Shown one piece after another: positions 5,280 through 9,043 of a DNA stretch of 9,043 nucleotides. Source of the DNA: an uncultured Erysipelotrichaceae bacterium (lineage in GTDB: Bacteria; Bacillota_I; Bacilli_A; RF39; UBA660). The position numbers were made by a program, and so were the translations under genes. Position 1 is the stretch's first letter, and each line of letters begins with the position of its first letter. The notes under the pieces were generated by a model. The model did no database searches, was not told the origin of the DNA, and saw nothing but the letters and a program-made list of their open reading frames with translations. Location of the stretch: assembly GCA_902766545.1 (NCBI GenBank), contig CACXEC010000101.1:1-9043 (forward strand). The letters run 5' to 3'.

Positions 5280-6249
5280 GATTTGTTATGGTTGTGGATC
5301 TAAATTACAGTTTGATGATAAAGATAAAGAAGGATATATTCCGAAAGATAAGATAGAAAATAGTACATATTGTCAGAGATGTTTTAGACTTATTCATTAT
5401 GGAGAAAATAAGGATAGTATCACTCCTAAAAGCGTTAATTCTATTATTAATACAATAAATAAGAATGCAAAATATGTTTTGTTTTTAATAGATTTTATTA
5501 CTCTTGATAGTAATATTTTAAATGTTTTTAAAAAGATAAAAGTTCCAAAATGTTTAGTGATTAGTAAGTGTGATATTATTCCAAATAGTATAAGGTTTGA
5601 AGCTATTGTTCAATCTTTAAGAGTTATTTATGGAATAACTAGTGATATTAGATTTATTAGTAGTTATGATAATTTGGGTATAAACTCGTTATTAAAATTT
5701 TTGGAAGAAAAAACTAATGAATGTTATATTATTGGAGAATCTAATTCTGGTAAAAGTACTTTAATAAATAAAATGATTGATTATGCGGGTTCTAAGTTAA
5801 ATAAAATAACAACCAGTTATAATTTAAATACTACATTAGACTTTATAAGGTTAAACTTAAGTAATAAATTAACTATAATTGATTCACCTGGATTTGTTAT
5901 TAGTGATAGATTAGAGTTAAATTTTTTAAATAAAAATACTATTAAAGAAGGTATCAACCCAAAAGTATATCAAATGAAAGATGGAGAAACTCTTTCGGTT
6001 AATGATTTTTTCTTAAAATTTGAAAATAAATGTAATGTTACTCTCTATATGTCGAATTGTATTAGTGTAAAAAAATATTATAAAGATATTAATTTTTCTT
6101 ATGATTTAAATTTAGATGATAATACAGATTTAATTATTAAAGGTTTAGGTTTTATTAATATTAAAAATAAAACTAAAATTAGAGTATTCAATATAAATAA
6201 TAATTATTTAGAGGTAAGAAAAAGTATATTTGGAGGGTCTTATGAATAA
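5272..6249 (+). CDS. yqeH: Ribosome biogenesis GTPase YqeH
   Basis: YqeH is a circularly permuted GTPase needed for 30S ribosomal subunit assembly in Bacillus. From the ATG at 5272 the protein has 325 residues. An N-terminal zinc finger pairs CYGC (Cys5, Cys8) with CQRC (Cys34, Cys37). The GTPase motifs follow in permuted order: G4 SKCD at 98-101 (a variant of NKxD), G5-like ISS near 129-131, G1 GESNSGKST at 155-163, and G3 DSPG at 204-207. The C-terminal region of about 110 residues is the putative RNA/protein-binding part and ends with VRKSIFGG, like the VRRSL ending of B. subtilis YqeH. It is about 40 residues shorter than the Bacillus protein. It overlaps yqeG and mutL by 8 nt each. In Bacillus aroE follows yqeH; here mutL does. 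Confidence 0.93.
   Translation: MIKICYGCGSKLQFDDKDKEGYIPKDKIENSTYCQRCFRLIHYGENKDSITPKSVNSIINTINKNAKYVLFLIDFITLDSNILNVFKKIKVPKCLVISKCDIIPNSIRFEAIVQSLRVIYGITSDIRFISSYDNLGINSLLKFLEEKTNECYIIGESNSGKSTLINKMIDYAGSKLNKITTSYNLNTTLDFIRLNLSNKLTIIDSPGFVISDRLELNFLNKNTIKEGINPKVYQMKDGETLSVNDFFLKFENKCNVTLYMSNCISVKKYYKDINFSYDLNLDDNTDLIIKGLGFINIKNKTKIRVFNINNNYLEVRKSIFGGSYE
6232..6237 (+). promoter_or_regulatory. Ribosome binding site deciding the mutL start
   Basis: GGAGGG inside the last codons of yqeH is 4-5 nt before ATG 6242. A TTG at 6230 in the same frame lies upstream of the site and is rejected. Starting at the ATG also gives the usual short MutL N-terminus (MNKIQVMDED). Confidence 0.7.
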
Positions 6250-7996
6250 GATTCAAGTTATGGATGAAGACTTGTCCAATAAAATAGCGGCTGGAGAAGT
6301 TGTAGAGCGAATAGCTAATGTTGTTAAGGAACTTGTTGAAAATTCAATTGATGCAGATGCTAAACATATAGAAATAGAATTAATTGATTCAGGTCTTAAA
6401 GGGATTAAAGTAATAGATGATGGTTTTGGAATGAATAAGGTTGATGCGATAAATTCATTTCAAAGACATGCTACTAGTAAAATTAAAAGGGTAGAAGATT
6501 TATTTTTTATTAATACTTTAGGTTTTCGTGGTGAAGCACTTCCTTCAATTGCTAGTGTATCTAAGGTTTTAATGAAAACAAGTGATGGAACAGAAGGCTC
6601 TTTAATTGAAATTCATGGTGGTAAACTAATAAAAAATGAAGATAGTGATTTAAGAAAAGGCACTATTATAACTGTAAGTGATTTATTTTATAATACTCCT
6701 GCTAGATTTAAGTATTTAAAAAGTGAACAAACTGAACTTGCTAATACTGTTAGTTTTATGGAAAGGCTAGCTTTATCGCATGCAAATATTTCTTTTACTT
6801 TATCTAATAATGGAAATGTTATTATAAAGACAAGTGGAAGTGGAAATTTACTTAAAACTATTCATGAAATATATGGTACTGAAATTAGTAAGAATATGCT
6901 TGAAATAAGAAGTAGTAATGATGATTATGATTTATTTGGATATGTTTGTAAACCTTCAATATTAAAGTCTAATCGAAATTATATGATTACGATTGTAAAT
7001 GGTAGAGTAGTTAAGAATAATGAATTAAATAGGGTTATTAATGATGCTTATCATAAATATAAACCAGATATTAAATATCCTGTTGTTATTTTAGAAATTA
7101 ATACTGATCCCACTTTAATAGATGTTAATATTCATCCAACTAAACAAGATATTAAATTTAGTAAAATAGATGCCTTAAAAGAACTTGTTTTAACTACTAT
7201 TAAAGATGCTTTATATAAATCTTTATTGATACCTAAAGTGGAAGTAAAGATTAAAGAAGAAGGTTTAAACGACATTCCTATAAAGAAGGAATATGAGATA
7301 ATTGAACCATCTTTAATGATTAATGAAGATTTAACTAGTTATAATCATAATGAAGATATAGTTCAGGAATCATTTGATTTTAAAGTTGATGATAAAAATG
7401 AAGAGGTTAAAGCTTTAGAACTATACCCTTGTGGATGGGTTTTAGGTACTTATATTGTAGCGCAAGATGAAGACAATATGTACTTAATAGATCAGCATGC
7501 TGCTGAAGAAAGATATAATTATGAGCATGTTTTAAAGAGCTTAAAAGAAGAAAAAAAGAATATTATTGATATGTTAATTCCTGTTAGTATTGAACTATCT
7601 CCAAGTGATTATTTAAAGTTTAAAGAGTATAGAATAATACTAGAAAATATGGGCTTTAATATTGAAGAATTTGGTCTTAATACAATTGTTATAAAATCTC
7701 ATCCTACTTGGCTTACTAGTGGATACCATGATGTGGATATTAGAGGGCTTATTGAAGAGGTACTTGAGTATCCTAAAGATTTTAGTGAAATAAAATTTAG
7801 AGATCATTTTGCTGCAACTGTTGCTTGTAAAATGAGTGTTAAAGCAAATGAAAGTATTACTATGGAGCAAGCTAAAGCTATATTAGATAAATTGGTTACT
7901 TGTGATAATCCATATAACTGTGCTCATGGAAGACCAGCTATTATTTCATATAGTAAATATGAACTTGATAAGATGTTTAAGAGAGTAATGAACTAA
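6242..7996 (+). CDS. mutL: DNA mismatch repair endonuclease MutL
   Basis: MutL links mismatch recognition by MutS to strand removal; in bacteria without MutH it nicks the DNA itself. The 584-aa product has the N-terminal GHKL ATPase: KELVENSIDA at 29-38 with the catalytic Glu and Mg-binding Asn, DDGFGM at 59-64, HATSKI at 76-81 and GFRGEAL at 94-100. The transducer domain runs to about 330, a Lys/Glu-rich linker of about 55 residues follows, and then the dimerisation/endonuclease domain. The metal motif DQHA-x2-E-x4-E is intact at 417-428, with ACK at 528-530 and CAHGRP at 560-565 completing the metal-binding set. The region matching the beta-clamp-binding loop (IDMLIPV, 442-448) lacks the usual Gln. 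No mutS is in the window. The gene starts inside the yqeH stop region and ends in TAATG with the next gene. Confidence 0.95.
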   Translation: MNKIQVMDEDLSNKIAAGEVVERIANVVKELVENSIDADAKHIEIELIDSGLKGIKVIDDGFGMNKVDAINSFQRHATSKIKRVEDLFFINTLGFRGEALPSIASVSKVLMKTSDGTEGSLIEIHGGKLIKNEDSDLRKGTIITVSDLFYNTPARFKYLKSEQTELANTVSFMERLALSHANISFTLSNNGNVIIKTSGSGNLLKTIHEIYGTEISKNMLEIRSSNDDYDLFGYVCKPSILKSNRNYMITIVNGRVVKNNELNRVINDAYHKYKPDIKYPVVILEINTDPTLIDVNIHPTKQDIKFSKIDALKELVLTTIKDALYKSLLIPKVEVKIKEEGLNDIPIKKEYEIIEPSLMINEDLTSYNHNEDIVQESFDFKVDDKNEEVKALELYPCGWVLGTYIVAQDEDNMYLIDQHAAEERYNYEHVLKSLKEEKKNIIDMLIPVSIELSPSDYLKFKEYRIILENMGFNIEEFGLNTIVIKSHPTWLTSGYHDVDIRGLIEEVLEYPKDFSEIKFRDHFAATVACKMSVKANESITMEQAKAILDKLVTCDNPYNCAHGRPAIISYSKYELDKMFKRVMN

Positions 7997-8487
7997 TGAA
8001 AAAAGCAGGGGAAATATTTGGTTTATTAGGAGAACTATTAGATTATTATGAATACTATCTAATGAAACATGAACAAGCAAGTTTAAATATTATTATAGAA
8101 GATGATGCTATTAGTTTTTATTTATCATCAAATAATTTAGATGATGAAATAGTCATTCATTTTGATAAAAAAGATGAAGATACTTTTGCGTATTTAGCTA
8201 TTAAAATAATTATAAAACTATTTGGACATGTAGTTATGCACTTAGATGATAATATTCTTTATAATAATGTTCATAAGAAAAATGTTAAAATAATATTGCT
8301 AAGTGATAAAATAAGAAAAATAGTAGAGGGATTCATTAGAATTCAAAATGATGAATTTATTAATGATGATTTATCTGAGGTTAGATTTTTAACTAAAAAA
8401 GCAAATAAACTATATTCAGAAAAGTTTGCATTAGAATTAAAAAGAAGAATTGATTTAAGTAAAGAATTATTAAAAAAGGATGGATAA
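7996..8487 (+). CDS. Uncharacterised 163-aa cytoplasmic protein between mutL and miaA
   Basis: I do not recognise this family. The protein has 163 residues with no signal peptide, no convincing membrane helix and no cysteine. It is rich in Asp, Lys, Ile and Leu. The order of parts looks like an N-terminal helix (MKKAGEIFGLLGELLDYYEYY), a beta-rich middle with SLNIIIEDDAISFYLS and EIVIHFDKKDEDTF, a helix at about 65-80, and a highly charged helical C-terminus from about 123. No nucleotide-binding or catalytic motif is visible. Its ATG shares one base with the mutL stop (TAATG) and it ends 1 nt before miaA, so it is almost certainly translated and coupled to both. Codon use matches its neighbours. 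A role with MutL, tRNA modification or neither cannot be read from the sequence. Confidence 0.85.
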   Translation: MKKAGEIFGLLGELLDYYEYYLMKHEQASLNIIIEDDAISFYLSSNNLDDEIVIHFDKKDEDTFAYLAIKIIIKLFGHVVMHLDDNILYNNVHKKNVKIILLSDKIRKIVEGFIRIQNDEFINDDLSEVRFLTKKANKLYSEKFALELKRRIDLSKELLKKDG

Positions 8488-8488
8488 C

Positions 8489-9043
8489 ATGATTGTAGTT
8501 GTTGTAGGACCAACTGGAGTTGGTAAAACTAAAATGTCTATTGAACTTGCTAAAAAATATAATGCTATTGTAGTTAATGCGGATTCTATGCAAGTATATA
8601 AAGATTTAAACATTGGAACTGCCAAAGTTACAGAAGAAGAAAAAGATGGGATTCCTCATTTATTATTCGATATTGTAGAGCCAACTGATATGTATACAGT
8701 CTATGATTATCAAAAAGATTTAAGAAAAGTTTTAGAAGATTATAAAAACAGAAATATTATTTTAGTTGGAGGAACTGGGCTTTATATTAAAGCAGGTCTT
8801 TATGATTATGAATTTAGTGAAGAAAATACTAATAATAATTATGATGATTTAACTAATGAAGAATTATATGAATTAGTTAAAGAAAAAGATAATACTTTAG
8901 ATATTCATATGAATAATCGTAAAAGATTAATAAGAGCTTTAAATAGAGAAAAAACATCTAATAAAGGTGATAATTTACTTTATAATGCAATCTTTATTGG
9001 ACTTACAACTGATAGAGAAACATTATATGATCGAATTAATAAA
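8489..9043 (+). CDS. miaA: tRNA dimethylallyltransferase MiaA (3' partial)
   Basis: MiaA transfers an isopentenyl group from DMAPP to N6 of A37 in tRNAs that read codons beginning with U. The frame is open from the ATG at 8489 to the window end (185 codons), so the C-terminal part is missing. Visible family motifs are the P-loop GPTGVGKT at 7-14, NADSMQVYKDLNIGTAK at 30-46 with the Asp-Ser and Gln-Val-Tyr signature, HLLFDIVEP at 57-65, VGGTGLYIKA at 93-102 and MNNRKRLIRAL at 141-151. The segment between GGTGLY and the NNRKR motif is about 20 residues shorter than in E. coli MiaA, suggesting a reduced inserted subdomain. The ATG is 2 bases after the previous stop, with an AAAAAAGGATGG ribosome site inside the upstream gene. 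mutL and miaA are neighbours in many bacteria. Confidence 0.93.
   Translation, partial: MIVVVVGPTGVGKTKMSIELAKKYNAIVVNADSMQVYKDLNIGTAKVTEEEKDGIPHLLFDIVEPTDMYTVYDYQKDLRKVLEDYKNRNIILVGGTGLYIKAGLYDYEFSEENTNNNYDDLTNEELYELVKEKDNTLDIHMNNRKRLIRALNREKTSNKGDNLLYNAIFIGLTTDRETLYDRINK

Noticed and set aside
6230..6241. TTG at 6230 as the mutL start
   Set aside because: It precedes the GGAGGG ribosome site; the ATG at 6242 fits both the spacing and the family N-terminus.
7640..7870. Minus-strand open frame of 76 codons inside mutL
   Set aside because: The plus strand here encodes the conserved MutL C-terminal domain; the minus frame has no ribosome site and no recognisable protein features.
8393..8593. 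Minus-strand open frame of 66 codons across the unknown gene and miaA
   Set aside because: It is antisense to the MiaA P-loop region and is Asn/Phe/Ser-rich in the way that complements of A-rich coding DNA are.

Overview
The window looks like the chromosome of a low-GC, Gram-positive bacterium of the Bacillota, probably a gut-type Bacilli or Erysipelotrichia relative close to the Mycoplasmatota branch. The evidence is strong A/T bias, Shine-Dalgarno sites of the AGGAGGTGA type, and a gene set of SepF, DivIVA, SigK, YqeG, YqeH, a MutL with an endonuclease motif, and MiaA. The eleven visible stop codons are eight TAA, three TAG and no TGA. Trp is encoded by TGG at recognisable positions, so nothing shows a reassigned code. 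The lineage assignment is inference.

Region 1 (1-2638, plus): three co-oriented genes form the core of a Tad / type II secretion-like machine. They are a CpaF/TadA-type secretion ATPase (5' end outside the window), a TadB-like and a TadC-like inner-membrane platform protein. No pilin or prepilin peptidase is visible here.

Region 2 (2639-3605, plus): a probable extended -10 promoter precedes sepF and a divIVA-family gene, two cytoplasmic membrane-associated cell-division/pole proteins. A compact bidirectional hairpin terminator closes this block and also ends the opposing transcript.

Region 3 (3596-4653, minus): a small XRE-type DNA-binding protein lies downstream of an uninterrupted gene for a SigK-type sporulation sigma factor. 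The sigma factor keeps a hydrophobic N-terminal extension like the pro-sequence of pro-sigma-K.

Region 4 (4654-4754): a divergent promoter region contains an extended -10 element facing right and a perfect 10-bp palindrome.

Region 5 (4755-9043, plus): a tightly packed operon of yqeG (HAD phosphatase), yqeH (circularly permuted GTPase for 30S assembly), mutL (mismatch-repair endonuclease), an unrecognised 163-aa protein, and miaA (tRNA isopentenyltransferase, cut by the window end). Junctions are 8-nt overlaps, a TAATG overlap or a 1-nt gap, which points to translational coupling. No stretch above 300 bases lacks a gene, and no tRNA, rRNA, CRISPR array or insertion sequence was recognised.

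The window is mostly conserved housekeeping DNA. The less ordinary points are the pilin-less Tad-like trio beside division genes, the intact pro-SigK with its XRE neighbour, and the unknown protein between mutL and miaA. I found no convincing evidence of a wholly new system.
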